64,000 nucleotides of DNA, from NCBI GenBank assembly GCA_024516035.1, contig CM044961.1, positions 30,462,195 to 30,526,194 of the forward strand. The letters run 5' to 3'. Shown one piece after another: positions 12,176 to 24,489 of the stretch. Position 1 is the first letter of the stretch. Each line of letters opens with the position of its first letter. Both the position numbers and the translations under genes were made by a program. The notes under the pieces are model-generated. The model was not told where the DNA came from, searched no databases, and was given only the letters and a program-made list of their open reading frames with translations. This DNA comes from Bactericera cockerelli. Its lineage: Eukaryota > Arthropoda > Insecta > Hemiptera > Triozidae.

Positions 12176-12685
12176 TACTTTCTAACACCAACCTTGTTAA
12201 AGGGGCCAGCAATTCGTCTTTTGGCCTGATATGTCTGGAAATTACTTTACTTTACGAGTCCAGGCCATCAATAATTTATTGTCTTCACATTTCTTCTTAC
12301 CAATAGCGAGCGACATATACGGCTCAGTTGTGGGCTTCTATTAAGTCCTGTAAAGTGCGAAGTATGTTGCAGATCAGAAGATGTTGGATGGAGCCACATT
12401 CACACATGTCGTCTTCAGATAGTATCTGTTCACCGTTCCTCAGCGAGATTTTGACGTCTCCATGATGTACTTACTCAATGATTTGAGGAGCGAGCCCTCA
12501 TTCCTTGTATTTTCCATTGTTCTCCTGCATGGAACTCTAATGCAAATACATTCAAGCCTCGGGGTGCTAAACTGAAGTAGAGAGGCCATTAGAAAGGGGA
12601 GCTCCTCGGTCTCCCCATTTCTATTACAATGGGGACTAGAAAAGAGAGACAGTTTCTCCCTTCTGTAGGATACATTAGAGGGAGG

Positions 12686-12789
12686 AAGAGAGAGGGAGGG
12701 AGGAGAGAGAGAGAGAGAGAGATGGAGGGAGGGAGAGAGAGAGAGATGGAGGGAGGGAGGGAGAGAGAGATAGATGGAGGGAGGGAGGG

Positions 12790-12822
<33 letters not shown>
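12686..12822 (+). repeat. GA/GGGA microsatellite
   Basis: (GA)n and GGAGGGAG runs across about 135 bases. Arg/Glu-rich open frames here, and Ser/Leu-rich ones on the other strand, are artefacts of the repeat. Confidence 0.9.
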
Positions 12823-12823
<1 letters not shown>

Positions 12824-12853
12824 AGAGGGCCTCAATGTCTCCTTTCTGTTAAA

Positions 12854-13040
12854 AGCCAGCCTCCGTCGTGTAACGGTTATCTAGTCAAGAGATCCTGAGT
12901 TCGATTACCGGTTCGGAGCAGAATTTTGTAACAGAATATTCTGTTCCCTCCGAATACGTGAGGCTGGCATCTTCAGACCTATCTAGGTTGAGATCAATGT
13001 GACTAACAAAGTTGGATGGTTCATGTCCTACTTTTTTACT
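12854..13040 (+). mobile_element. tRNA-headed SINE, family B (copy 1)
   Basis: The head is GCCAGCCTCCGTCGTGTAAC, with a B-box GAGTTCGATTACC about 45 bases on. The body contains TACGTGAGGCTGGCATCTTC. A head-only copy (CAGCCTCCGTGGCTTAACGG) lies at 16118. Confidence 0.65.
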
Positions 13041-13375
13041 CTATGTAACGCGAACAATAATTACAAATGAAACGTTTGAGTGAGAAAACTTTTGCATTTC
13101 AACGATCTCTAGCTAATTCTTTCTTAAATAAGTGGAAATAAACAAAGGCGTAGAGAATATTACTTAGAATTTAATTGTGAATTCATATATTTCGTAGCAA
13201 CCCTGAAAGACCCTCTTGAAATGAGATATTCCTCCTCATCTTATGAGATAAAATTAGCAGCATAAGCTTTCGCAAAATCAATAGCACAGGACAAAGTGCA
13301 GATGAAGATGATTTAGAGCTCTCTGAGTGTTTGTTCCGACACCTCAATGATGTGGTGAACAATGGTAGAGATGGA

Positions 13376-13910
13376 GAAAGAGGAAACAATGAAAGACGTG
13401 GTAGGTGAAGAAAAACAAAGAGAGCGATGATGAATGTGGAGAGTGACAGAAGAGAAATAGAGGTTAAGGTGGGGCAAGACAGAGAAAGATTGAGAAAGAG
13501 ATAGAAAGAGAGAGTTAAAATTCAGAACGTAATTGAAGAGACATTAAAAGGTGAATAAAGACAAGAAGAGAAAAGATTAATATGCACAATAAAAGAAAGA
13601 GTGAAGAGAGACAAAAAAAGGTAGAACATCTAGACATTCTAGACAAATGAGAAGAGAAAGAAAAGAGGAGTAAGTAAGTAGGAAGAGCACACAAGAGAAA
13701 GAGCGATTAAATAAAAAAAACTGGAGAAAACAGAAGCAGTTAAAGAAAATACAGTAAAAGACAGAGGAAAAGGAAATGAGAAAATACAACCAGACGGTAA
13801 TCGCGTTGGAACAAAAAAAGCAGAAGGTATGAAAGAAGAAGACAATGTAAGAAAGGGAAAAGGTATTAGACTAGAAGAGTAAAGAATTGATGACACAATA
13901 CGTAGTTTAT
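13376..13910. repeat. Purine-rich tract
   Basis: About 530 bases of A/G-dominated plus strand with scattered GAGA and AGAAAG units. Open frames on the minus strand are Phe/Ser/Leu-rich by-products. Confidence 0.75.
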
Positions 13911-14319
13911 GTTACCTTTGCTACAGGGTGCTTCTAAAACAGAATCTTCAAAATAATAGAAAATAAACCAAGAAAAGAAGTTGAATAAGAACGACAAGAT
14001 CAAAAAAGAATGTCCTGGCTAAAAAATTAGAGTGGTATGTGAAAAAAAATTTCGGTTTGAGTTTCGGATGTTTGCTGATCTTAATCATACGAAATACATA
14101 TGTTCCCCAAGAAACAAGTACTGTGAAAGTAGTTTCTTTAGCTTCAATGAACTTGAGGAACCAAAAATGGAAGCATTAGTAACAAAACACCTGAACTTTT
14201 AGAAGAAAACTTTAAGTATTGAATATCTGTACCCTTCATGGTCTTTTATTGTAAGTATTCTCATTGCAGAATCTAATTTGATGTTACATTAATGATCATG
14301 CAATGTATAAAAACACACA

Positions 14320-14560
14320 GAATTGGAATTGGAAAACAATGGATACATTTTCATCCCCTTTGCTGTAGAGACAATGGGTTCGTTGGAAGCTGAAGCAAAA
14401 AGCTTGGTGAACGTGTTGGGGTCAAGGCTAGTGGAAAAATCAGGTGATGGCAGAGCAAGTTTCTATCTATCACAAAAAATAAGTCTAGCAATTCAAAGAG
14501 GAAATGCGGCGGCAGTGTTGTGGGCTGTGTGCCCCAGGAAGATGAGTTGGTTGATTGTTT
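14320..14560 (+). pseudogene. C-terminal remnant of a retroelement ORF
   Basis: The translation contains FIPFAVETMGS, then LGSRLVEKSGDGRASFYL, then ISLAIQRGNAAAVLW. This pattern ('PFAVETLG...RLTEVTGD.RA..FL.QRIS.AIQRGNAAS') is familiar to me as the C-terminal end of reverse-transcriptase ORFs from invertebrate retroelements. Upstream catalytic domains are absent. The frame runs into Tyr/Leu codons from TACT repeats. The exact clade is not assigned. Confidence 0.6.
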
Positions 14561-15199
14561 TATACTTACTTACTTACTGCCGTGGCATCGCGAACCGTAG
14601 CCGATCCATTGCCTCGCCAATAAAATAAATATTTTAGATAATAAAATAAATAAAAATAAATTTTATTTAAAAAAAAAACACACACTTTCAGTTACATAAC
14701 TACCTACTTTCAATAAAAAAGAAGAAGGAGCAGAAAGGAGTCAGCTGGTGTTTCCCATTAAATACCCTGTATCTACCTGGGATGATCACAATAATGCAGA
14801 AAATGACCATGTCCACCTTATCCTCTGCCATCTCCCTCTTGAGCTTATACAATCAGAAACTAAATTGCTTTCCCTCCTACCGATCTCCTCCTCTTACTCC
14901 CACTCCCACCCCACCTTGCTCCACTCAGGTGGGACCATAACCTGCCTGGAATATCCTTAAACTCTCCCCTTCTGGTTCTTTCTAGCACGTTTAATCCTTT
15001 TTTATTCCAGAGGCCTGCACTATTTATTCAGGTAGGATGGTTCAGATATCCTGTAGATGTGCGCACCAGAGCATGGGATCATAAAAAATAATAATACCAT
15101 TAGCAGCATCATTACGTTAATAGTTTTACAATTACAAATAGTTTATTTCTACTACCGGCACGCGGCGGGCGTAGGAGTCCTTTTCTGCTAGCAAATTAA

Positions 15200-15400
15200 A
15201 CAACGTCTTATTTATTTGAATAAGGGTCGGGTGGAAGAGATTGACTAGGCAAAAACCCCGCCTTTTAATTAGGACATCTTTATATATTTTGTTATTCATT
15301 TATTTGTTTTGTTTCTATTGTTCATAATATTTGTCATCATTACTTGTCTCTATATAAATGTCCTATATACATAAAGTATTCAATAATAATAATAACCACC
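15200..15400 (+). mobile_element. 3' end of a LINE
   Basis: GGAAGAGATTGACTAGGCAA followed by CCCCGCCTTTTAATTAGGAC and an (AAT)n tail near 15380 resembles the conserved 3' untranslated ends of several insect non-LTR elements. No reading frame remains upstream. This is inference from motif style. Confidence 0.4.
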
Positions 15401-15459
15401 GATCTCAAAGTTACAAGTTCACCTATTAAGCTACTAAGGTTGGTTTTTTGTCACTACCT

Positions 15460-15715
15460 TTGATAGAAAAACAAAAAAAAAGGAGTAGTAGCAAAAGAAA
15501 TATAATAAAAATAAATGGGTGAGCAATTGTAAAACAAAACAGGACAGAGGAGAAGAGGACGAGAAAACAGAGAGAGAGTGAGAGAGAAAGTGGAAAAGAA
15601 AGGAGGAGGTCAAACGAAAACGGATGGTAAGAAGGAGAGAAACTGGGAGCTAGAGGAAGTGGCATAGAGACAGAGATATAAATGAGGAGAGAGAGAAAGA
15701 GCAAGAAAATGCCAT
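15460..15715. repeat. Purine-rich tract
   Basis: GAGAGA- and AGAAAG-rich plus strand. The minus-strand Phe/Leu/Ser frame of about 92 codons is a composition artefact. Confidence 0.7.
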
Positions 15716-16117
15716 CATTGGGTCATGGGGGTTCAGAGTGTTGAAATTTTAATCATGTTTGTGCTAGCCAGGTCGATAGAGGAGGTTTAACACCACCGGG
15801 GGGCGATGGGTCCCACTGCTGTCCATTTCATTTTGTTAATAATAAATGTCATTTGGTCCTCTCTTTCTCTTCGCAAGCGTTTCGATATGATTCTACCTTA
15901 CATTCTTCTTTCATGGCCAAATATGTTCCGATATTGTGTTTTCTCGACAGTTTTGAATGTGTCCACAATGAGCTTTCCATTTGTTGACCCTACTAACTAC
16001 TAAGGCCCATGGGAAAAGCTCGTGAAGATTCGGCCATATGAAAATGCAGAATGCTTCCTCTCTCTCTCAATTTACATATCTCCCTCTCATCTTCCCTATT
16101 ACCCGCTCCTCTCTTTG

Positions 16118-16653
16118 TCAGCCTCCGTGGCTTAACGGTTGTGACTTGCTGTGTATTAGTAATCTACCAAAGGTAGACAGCCGTTAGTGTACAAGAGACC
16201 TGACGAGCACACAAGAGACCTGACGAGCATGATGTCTGGACATGGAGAGTTTCAAATACATCTGTTCCGCATCAACAAGACAAGGAGTGCTGACTGCCGT
16301 AGGTGTACAACTCCAGACACACCTAACCATAGGATCATGAACTGCCAATTATACGAAGAAGAGAGACAAACTTTGGTTAGGAAAGTGGGTACATATAGTA
16401 GTTACAAAGAATGTTTTGAAAAATGTTACAACAAAAAATGTCTTCTGGAATTATTAATCTTTTTAACCATAAAAAACTAGAAAAATGCTAAAATGGTACC
16501 ATAATATTGAAATTTATAGATTATTCTATGTACTTATATTCTGCTTGCTTATACCATTTATTTATACAGTTAATTCAATGTTTAAACATACAGTTTAAAC
16601 ACACATTAGGTATATAGAAATAGATACTTCACGTTGAAGTCGTAAAATAAAGA

Positions 16654-16684
<31 letters not shown>
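16118..16684 (+). pseudogene. LINE ORF2 C-terminal fragment behind a SINE-B head, with poly-A tail
   Basis: Bases 16205-16480 encode SGHGEFQIHLFRI, then CRRC-x9-H-x4-C, and NCQLYEEER. This is the C-terminal zinc-knuckle region typical of I/R1/jockey-type LINEs ('TGHG.F..YL.....C..C......H....C'). It is preceded by a SINE-B head (16118-16160) and a 20-bp tandem duplication ACAAGAGACCTGACGAGCAY (16191-16230). Some 170 bases of 3' UTR and a poly-A run (16647-16684) follow. It is a dead fragment. The SINE-LINE junction may be chimeric or a nested insertion. Confidence 0.65.
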
Positions 16685-16687
<3 letters not shown>

Positions 16688-16774
16688 AATGATCAAAAAA
16701 AAATTCCAAACACTTTTAATATATACATATTATTTTTAATGTAAAGGAAAGGTAAAAAAAAGAAAAAACAAAAG

Positions 16775-16806
<32 letters not shown>

Positions 16807-17067
16807 CGAAAAAAAAAGACAAAAAAAAAACAAAAAACCTTCCTAATGCCTATTTATTTATTTTTTATTTTATTTTTCTTTCATCTCCTATCATAAACTA
16901 TGTAACTAGGAATGCCTAATAATAAAATAAAAAAAAATGCTTCTACCTTCTCCACAGGTAACACGACTATCACAGAAACATGACTCAACATACATACAAT
17001 ACACAACACTGACTAGACAATGACTTAACTCAAACTGCCCAACTAACAAAGACACCAATACAAATTT

Positions 17068-17234
17068 AATGTATCTTCCTGTGTTTAAATTAGCAGGGAG
17101 ATACGCAAAGACAACACTCACAAAGACACAGAATACACAAATGACTCCATCACGACTTATCAACAAACTACATCACACATACACAAAGACAATTCACCTG
17201 ATCTTCCTGTGGTTAAATTAGCAGGAAGATAACA
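17068..17234. repeat. Two direct copies of a 34-base hairpin
   Basis: ATCTTCCTGTGTTTAAATTA then GCAGGGAGATAC (17070-17103) recurs as ATCTTCCTGTGGTTAAATTA then GCAGGAAGATAAC (17201-17233). Each can fold with an ATCTTCCTG stem pairing with CAGGAAGAT. Both sit in an unusually A/C-rich, T-poor stretch (16960-17340). Confidence 0.55.
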
Positions 17235-17439
17235 ACATGATCTATATTAAGACAACATTTAACAAGAAACAGAAAACACACAGGACAATAACAACAATTA
17301 AGGGGGGGAAGCGGATAAGTCAAAAACAGGAGCCGCACCCCCAAATAAAGCTAGATAAACTATATCTAGCAACAGTAAAGTTGCAATTATTATTATTTGC
17401 TACAGAGCCGTTAGTGTATGTATTTTAATTATATTGTCA

Positions 17440-17530
17440 ATTTGTTTCTCTCTACTGAGGTTAATGTGGGTAGCCCAGCGTATGGAGGGTAAGACCCCCG
17501 GACCTGAATATCTCAAATCGTGACGTCAAA
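17440..17530 (+). mobile_element. Tail fragment related to the 5S-derived SINE
   Basis: GAGGTTAATGTGGGTAGC and ATGGAGGGTAAGACCCCCGG resemble the body of the 7.2-kb 5S-SINE (GAGGTCCATGTGAGTAGC and ATGGAGGGTAAAACCCCCGT). No 5S head is present. Confidence 0.5.
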
Positions 17531-18599
17531 ATCAAATAGAATCAATGGACATGAAAGGAGCCTGGATATTAGATCTGAGCGTCCATATAATTGTCTCACC
17601 ACCGTGATATAGGTATCTGAGCTTATCTTACTGATACGGAATTATAATTATTATATCTTACCTTTTATCTTTACATCCTTTCTCTGTGGCAGGAATGCCT
17701 ATGATAAGTGATATAATATTAGATTTAATATTTTATAATAGGTTTGTCTCATTTTTTAATTGTTCATTATTATTTTCAAAAATCTATTGTGTAGGCACTT
17801 CAGATCGTGTATGCTGTCTTAAATGCATTTAGTCTTAAACCTAAGACTTTAAGGCCGAGTGCTTTAGGCTTTGAAAATAAATACTTTAACCTCTCCAAAC
17901 AAAGGTGTTTGCCAAGAAACTGAAGGGTTTTGCTAGTGTATTCCTCTTAGAGTCTTAGGTATCTATGTTTAGTCAGGCCGAAGTGCTTTAGAATTTAGAC
18001 ATTGATAGTTTTATGTACTTTTTACAGTGTCCAACCACAAAAAACTTCAATAATGAGAATAACAATATACCTACATAGAATGTATATAATAATTAAAAGG
18101 TGGTCAAGTGATCTTAGAATTGGTAGTCTCATTCTTGCAGGATAAACAGAGTTTTGTATTGAATTGAATTGTATTGTATTCCAAACCTTTATTCTTATAT
18201 GCTTTTGCCAGGTACCCTTTTCTACACTTGATATCTACATACATATTTCAGAAAATGACTTTTAAAAAAATTGAGGCAATTTCCGGCAATTTCGAGCAAT
18301 CTTCAAGATGACCCTACATAATTTGTTGACGTGAACTTCCATAACTAATCATTAATTGTAAGGAGATCTCAAAAGATGGACATCTTCTGTGTTAGGACTT
18401 CATTTGAACCATATATTTCAGGACTTTGTTTGCCTTGCAGACCCAACTCTGAGGCGTTGTATCTCCTGTACCTACATAACAATACCCCCAAGGTGATGTT
18501 CCTTCTGAGATTTCAATTTCCTGAGGAAATTCCTTGTTTGAAGTTAGCAAATAATCTAGGGAGATCAAAGGGTCCCGCATATCAGGGACTGATTTCCTG

Positions 18600-18885
18600 T
18601 GATTGCAATGACGCTGATGAGTGATGCCCATAACATATGACTGAACATAGAATATGACATTTGACTGACCAGCAACAACATTTGACTAATTACAGATATT
18701 CAGATGGAAATTTTTGAAACTCGTGCAATTTGCGAATCAATTGCAATGACGCTAATGAGTGATGCCCCCATAACATATGACTGACCATAGCAAACGACAT
18801 ATGACAGACCATCAACAACAATTGACTAATTACAGATATTCAGATGGAAATTTTTGAAACTCGTGCAATTTGTGAATCAATTGAT
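18600..18885. repeat. 140-bp imperfect tandem duplication
   Basis: TGCAATGACGCTGATGAGTG...GTGCAATTTGCGAATCAA (from 18603) is repeated from 18742 with scattered changes (GCTAATGAG, and GTGAATCAA at the end). Both copies share ATTCAGATGGAAATTTTTGA. No coding capacity. Confidence 0.75.
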
Positions 18886-19128
18886 TTTGTGATAGGAACT
18901 TGGTTGGATGGCACTAACCTCCGTTGGTGATTGACCTTTCCGGTATCTTTTTACTTACATTATAATAATATTATGATGTTTAGTGAATATTACTTATCCA
19001 AACTTGAAGGAAAATTCTGCATCATTCGGACCCTGGAACAAAGAAACAAAATGAAAATTCAAATTGGTTTTTTATATTGATTTAATCAACATCTGAAAGC
19101 AATACCAACAGTCCGACATAGTTCATTA

Positions 19129-19298
19129 AGGGATATTATGAAACAAGATTAAATTAATATCTAAGATTTGTAAATCCGAGCCACTATCACTTGAGAGCTG
19201 ATATAAATGCAATGTGATTGGTTGAAATTCCCACCAGAGAGCGTATTAAGGAATAGTGTAGGATTAGTTCTTCTAATCTTGTTTCATAATTTGGGCCT
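19129..19298. mobile_element. TA-flanked MITE, copy 2
   Basis: The left end ATTATGAAACAAGATTAA and the inverted right end AAATTATGAAACAAGATTAG have TA on both flanks. It shares its central sequence (GCCACTATCACTTGA, CAACCAATC in inverse) with the copy at 4721 in the opposite orientation. Confidence 0.7.
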
Positions 19299-19309
19299 TA
19301 GTGGTACAG

Positions 19310-20110
19310 AAAAGTAAAAGTAAAACCATCACTAAACTTCAGGTACTTTCCAGTAAGGAGAGTGATGTTTTCGTAGAAGAAAAAATGTTTTCGCAGAAGA
19401 AAAGAGAATTGAGAAGAAAAGAGAGGAAGAAAATGGAACAAGGAAGAAAAAATAGGGAGGAAAGAGAGTCTAGAGAAGAAACAATAGTTCATTGAACAGT
19501 AAAACAGGCGTGTTGGTTTTAATTAGAATTATGTTAGTGTCAAAAGTGTAGAATGAAGGAGAGAGGCAAGAAGAGGAGAGAAAGAGAGATAAGAGTGGGG
19601 AGAAAAAGAAAGAGCGTGAGAGGTAAAAGGGCAAGAGAAAGACAGGTAAGAGGGGGAGATAAAGAAAAAGAGAGGTAAGAGGGGGAGAGAAAGAAAAAGA
19701 GAGGTAAGAGGCTGAGAGAAAGAAAGAGGTAATTAAGAGAAAGAGAGAGAGTAGAAGGGCGATAGAGCTAGAGAGAGAGAGAAAGAGGTAAAGAAGGAGA
19801 GAGAAAGAGAGATAAGAGGGGAAAGAAAAAGAGAGAGAGGTAAGAAGGGAGAGAGAAAGAGAGAGGGAAGAGGGGGAAGAAAGAAAAAGAGAGGTAAGAG
19901 GGTGAGAGAGAGAGAGTAAGAGGGCGAAAGAGAGAGAGAGAGAGGAGGGAGGGAGAAGAAATAAAGAAAGAGAGAGTTAAGAGGAGGAAGGAAAGAGAGG
20001 AATGAGTTTGAGATGGAAGGGTAGAGAGAGAGAGGAAATGAGAGAAAGCTCAGTGAGCTGGAAAGTTGAAGGTGAGAAACAGCTGGAGCTGTAAACCTTC
20101 TGGGAGATTC
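19310..20110. repeat. Purine-rich GAGA tract
   Basis: About 800 bases of (GAGA)n, AGAAAGAG and GTAAGAGGGGGAGA variants on the plus strand. The period is loose (18-40 bases). No gene. Confidence 0.85.
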
Positions 20111-20924
20111 TCATCTGACAAGTGAAGGTGGAAATGAAAAAGAAATGAAAAGAAAAAAAAGAGAAATAGAAAAGGGGAAAAACAGGCCGTATAGTGCGTC
20201 TGATATAAAGAAGTAATTAAAATAATAGATAAGTAAATAGAATAAAAAAAATTTCATCCACAAACATAGATTAAGAAAATGTCCAGACATAATATGAAAA
20301 AAATTGAAATAGAAGAAAAACCAAATATTTTTTAATTCGAAAACGAACACAATACTTTCGATTGCTATTATATTAGAAATTAATAAGAAGTAATAAATAG
20401 AAAAAGAACTTCCAAAGCTGGGCATCTCATATGTAGCACTTCCTCAAAAGAAAATGGCACCATAATTATGCTACTAGCATGTTGTCCACCATGCAGAAGG
20501 GATGCGTCAGTTTTCGAAGAGAGTTCGTTATCTACTTTCTAAATCTATGTATTCAAATGAACTTTTCTCTGAATCATGAAAAAAGAATTTTTTACCGTTT
20601 TGAAATATTATATTTTCAGATCTTGCTGTTAGATTCCCATTTGGTGATCTCGCATTTGTAACATCTTGAAGAAATTTCAAAATATTTTCAATAAAAGTCC
20701 CAAAACTTTTGCACTCGCAATATTTACGATAAAATTATTCACCTAAATTTTCATTCATAGAGCCGCCATCGCATCGTTTCTTGAAAGTAAACTTTCTGTT
20801 TCTTAATACCTATTTTTTATATGGGAGAAAAATATTGTTAGCTGTTTTTCCATTAGAATTTCTTTCCCTCCCACTTCTTTTTTCTACCATTTCTCTCGCT
20901 TTCTCTCTCTCTACTTTACCCTCC

Positions 20925-21220
20925 TAACTCTCCCTTTCTCGCTCTTTTCTCTCCCTATCTCCCTCTTTTCTCTCCCTATCTCCCTCTTTTCTCTCCCTTT
21001 CTCCCTCTTTTCTCTCCCTATCTCCCTCTTTTCTCTCCCTTTCTCCCTCTTTTCTCTCCCTTTCTCCCTCTTTTCTCTCCCTATCTGCCTCTTTTCTCTC
21101 CCTTTCTCCCTCTTTTCTCTCCCTATCTCCCAATTTTCTCTGCCTTTCTCCCTCTTTTCTTTCCCTTTTTTACTCTTTTCTCTCCCTTTCTTCCTCTTTT
21201 CTCTCTATTTTCCCCTCTTA
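20925..21220. repeat. 21-bp minisatellite
   Basis: About 14 copies of a unit CCCTCTTTTCTCTCCCTATC or CCCTCTTTTCTCTCCCTTTC plus one base. Read in reverse it gives a spurious 7-residue R-E-R-K-E-G-[DE] repeat. It is flanked by further CT-rich sequence from 20870 to 21240. Confidence 0.85.
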
Positions 21221-21857
21221 TCTCCTTTTTTCCCCTCAACTTTTATAATCTCCTCCATCACACTCATCCCACGTTTTCCTACCTCCCTCTCGTAGCTCAT
21301 TCTCACCCATTCGCGTATTTCTTCCTATTCTCGTCAACTTTTCCCTCCGCCTTTCAATTCGAAAGATGAAAAGTGTAATTTTAAAATGAATTCGAAATTT
21401 ATATTTTCAGTTTTATGTTCGAAAAGATGGCATTGGAGCTTAAGGCTCATAATTATTATTATCATGAATTTTCTTAAACTTATTTTATTCTTCGTTGAGC
21501 CTTTGATAAATACATCATCGTCTCAAAAATTTTACATCCACAGGAAATGGGAAACCTTGCTACTGTTTGTTGCCAAGGAGGATACGAAAAGAAGAAGAAG
21601 AAGAAGTACAAGAGAAGAAAAGAGAGATATATTTATATGATTTGCATTTACTATGTCGCACTTAATATGTACAATTTTTTAACTTTAAAAAAACACCTTT
21701 GGCACTGGGTGAGAGTATTGATGGTGAGAACATATCGAGGATAAAAAATTTATTTAATTGACAATAGCAGGATTAGAAGGGTAAAACACAAGGTTAAATT
21801 CTTTTATTAACAATTTCAGGGCAATTTCACAATGAACCATTTTGAACTATACACTGC

Positions 21858-22078
21858 TAGTCAAGTCATCAAGTGGTTAAGGCGCTAGTCAGGTAATTCA
21901 GGTAGCGCAGGGATCCGTTGGTTCGAATCCCACCCAGTGCATGAATTTTTACTCATTAATTGGAGTTTGTGGCCACATAATAATGAGACTCTGAGAGTTG
22001 GGTGGTAGAAAATGCTTTGAGCACTAACCTCGCCTGGTGGTTACCTTCCACTAATGAGTGATAATTATTATTATTGTT
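21858..22078 (+). mobile_element. tRNA-headed SINE, family A (best copy)
   Basis: The A-box region is CAAGTGGTTAAGGCGCTAG and the B box GGTTCGAATCCC. The body carries GTGGCCACATAATAATGAGA, AATGCTTTGAGCACTAACCT and CGCCTGGTGGTTACCTTCCA, with an (ATT)n tail. This copy keeps an intact internal Pol III promoter layout. Confidence 0.8.
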
Positions 22079-22861
22079 ACCTAAAAATAATATTTTGAAA
22101 ACTTCCGTTGAAAACAAGTTAATCAAAACAAAACGGGTCACGTTTCTGACCACAAATATGACTGATGACCTAAAATTAATATTTTTGTGTTAATCACAAT
22201 TTCTCAAATTTGTCTTACTAAAGTTTGCCTTACTTGTGAATCGAACCACCACAGCTTTATCTACCGAGCTTCTGAGAGTCGGTAGTTGCAGTACCTACTA
22301 CTAATTATTTTCTTATCAAGGAACCCCATACCATCGACTGGTTCGACAAAGCTTTGCTCTATGAAAATAGAATAATAGATACTCTATTTGTAGAGTAGAA
22401 TAATACAATTATTCTATTATCTATTTTGTGAAATGGAATAATTCCACAAACTAATGTACATACGAGAATTTCAGAAATAAAATCAAGGTATAAAGTTTCC
22501 GTGAGTGTATTCTCTACAGGTTTTTGACTATGGTCGACCAGATTATCTCGATTTAGTTCGGTGAATATGGGCAAATAATAAACGGTACACACCATTTTGA
22601 ATTTTCAAATAAATTCAAAAACGGAATCCCTACATTAACATAGGTTTACATTTCAATTTGCCAGATTTCACCGTTTAAAAGTTAATCAGCTGTTGCTGAA
22701 CCTAATTAACACAGTCATGTATATTATAAAGATTTTAAGTAAATAGATAATATATACATATTTAAGATAGAATTATGAAGTACATAAAACAATAATGAAA
22801 TTGCAGATTGTAGACCTCTACAAACTCAGCTGAGGGAAGAGCCGAAAGCATACTTGCCGCA

Positions 22862-23010
22862 AAACCAATTTAAGTAAATTGGTTTAGATTTCTGGAGATG
22901 CAGGTGTTTTAGTATGTAAAAAATATCAGAATTTATCAAAAATGTAACTGTAATGCACAAATATTACGAGAAAGTAATTTGTCCACAATAGCTATGCATT
23001 TTTACATCTT
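22862..23010. repeat. Hairpin plus diverged R1 repeat
   Basis: AAACCAATTTAAGTAAATTG continues to GGTTT, giving a perfect 11-bp stem at 22862-22885. The following sequence (GGAGATGCAGGTGTTTTAGT) is a distant relative of the R1 repeats at 11950 and 31050. Confidence 0.45.
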
Positions 23011-23543
23011 AAGCATGGTTTGAGTGGTGGAATAAAATAAAATTAAATTTCTTCTTAAAAGCCCAACAAAGGACTGAATGCTCAGATCTTGGTCAAAATA
23101 TCCGTCAGGACTCGTTCAAAAAAGCTGTGATTATTTTTAAAAAATACCTAATTAGACTCAACAATAATCAAAAGATCATTCAAAATTCTATTGATGTTCA
23201 CCACAAGAAAAGCTGTACGAAAATTCAAAAAAAATCATTCAATGTTGACTGCACTACTTTTTCAACAGATGAAATAAATATTCCAACTTCAACCCATATA
23301 AATTAAAAACAGAGAGATAAACTTTTGTGCTCCTTTAGAATTTAGAACCCTGGAACTTGTAATGTTATTTAATTACGCTCGGAAAATGGGATAGTACCCT
23401 GGATACTAGTTTCACATATGGAACTTTCACCTGTGGATTTAAATGGAAAAGGAAAAACTGAGAAGAAGCAGACTTTAAATTGAAATTCAATATTTTTGAG
23501 ATTCAAGAAGAGACTAAAGTTTGTTTTAAATTCCATTATAACC

Positions 23544-23815
23544 GACCTCAGGAGCTTGATCGATAAGGCAGCGGACTTGTAACCTAGAGGTCGGTGATTT
23601 AATTCCCGGTTCAGCGTAGATTTAGTAAAGCGAGCATGAGTCGTTGTGATATTACGTAAGTGATAACTCTAGCTCTAAATTCCACTACATTATCCGACAA
23701 GATATCCTCCCATTTCGGGTTTTGACCGCATAATAATACGCCTAGGGCTTACTAATGGAATAATGGGACTCATTAGTCCTAATCGGATAGTATAAATAAA
23801 GTGGTAGTATAAATG
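23544..23815 (+). mobile_element. Composite SINE: family C head with family D tail
   Basis: The first half matches family C (TTGATCGATAAGGCAGCGGA, GAGGTCGGTGATTTAATTCC, GATTTAGTAAAGCGAG). The second half, from about 23695, matches the family D tail found behind a different tRNA head at 45951 (GATATCCTCCCATTT, GGGCTTACT..TGGAATAA, AATCGGATAGTATAAATAA). It is either a chimeric SINE or adjacent insertions. Confidence 0.6.
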
Positions 23816-24436
23816 AAGTTTTACTATTATTATATGTATTAATTTTACAAAAGCCAGCGACAATGCCGTCAATGGTAAGTTGAACACTTGCAAGTACCAG
23901 TCATCAGAATCAGAAGTTTATTTATGTATGAGTATAATAGTATATCCACCTGGGAATATGGATCTGGGAGGTGGCAGACCCGGATCAATATTTCTCTGTT
24001 AAAATTGTAAGAGGCTGCCTAACCACATGTAGTTCTGTAAGTTTTTTTTTTTTTTTTTAATGTATTTACCTGTATAATGTAGTATAATTAAAATGAAAGA
24101 GCTGGAATGAGTGATCTATCCTAAGAATGATGCTTGACTACAAGATGAGAGTGTAATATTCCTGTCCTCACATACAATCCCCTTTCCTATTTCCTTTAAT
24201 CCTTGAAATGGTACCTGAAGTATTGCTAACGCGGTTCCGGGTACTGTTTCCTGCACGCAGTCTGATTTGGAAGGTTTTAGTTGGTAGGCGCCTGACTAGC
24301 AGGTGAGTCCAACATAACTTGATGAGCGTCAACTGGGGATCTGCAGAAATGGACAACACTTCTGTATATACCCTTTTGGACTCGTCATTTATTCATGAGA
24401 ATTTCCGAGCCAATGAAACACTGCGTGCAGTTTCTT

Positions 24437-24437
<1 letters not shown>

Positions 24438-24486
<49 letters not shown>
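24438..24486 (+). repeat. Poly-A run of about 49 bases
   Basis: An uninterrupted A homopolymer, longer than most in the window. It could be the tail of a retroposon reaching back to about 23930, but no head or protein was recognised. Confidence 0.5.

Positions 24487-24489
<3 letters not shown>

Noticed and set aside
20924..21133. ORF with 7-residue R-E-R-K-E-G-[DE] repeats
   Set aside because: Translation of a 21-bp CT minisatellite on the minus strand. No conserved flanks.
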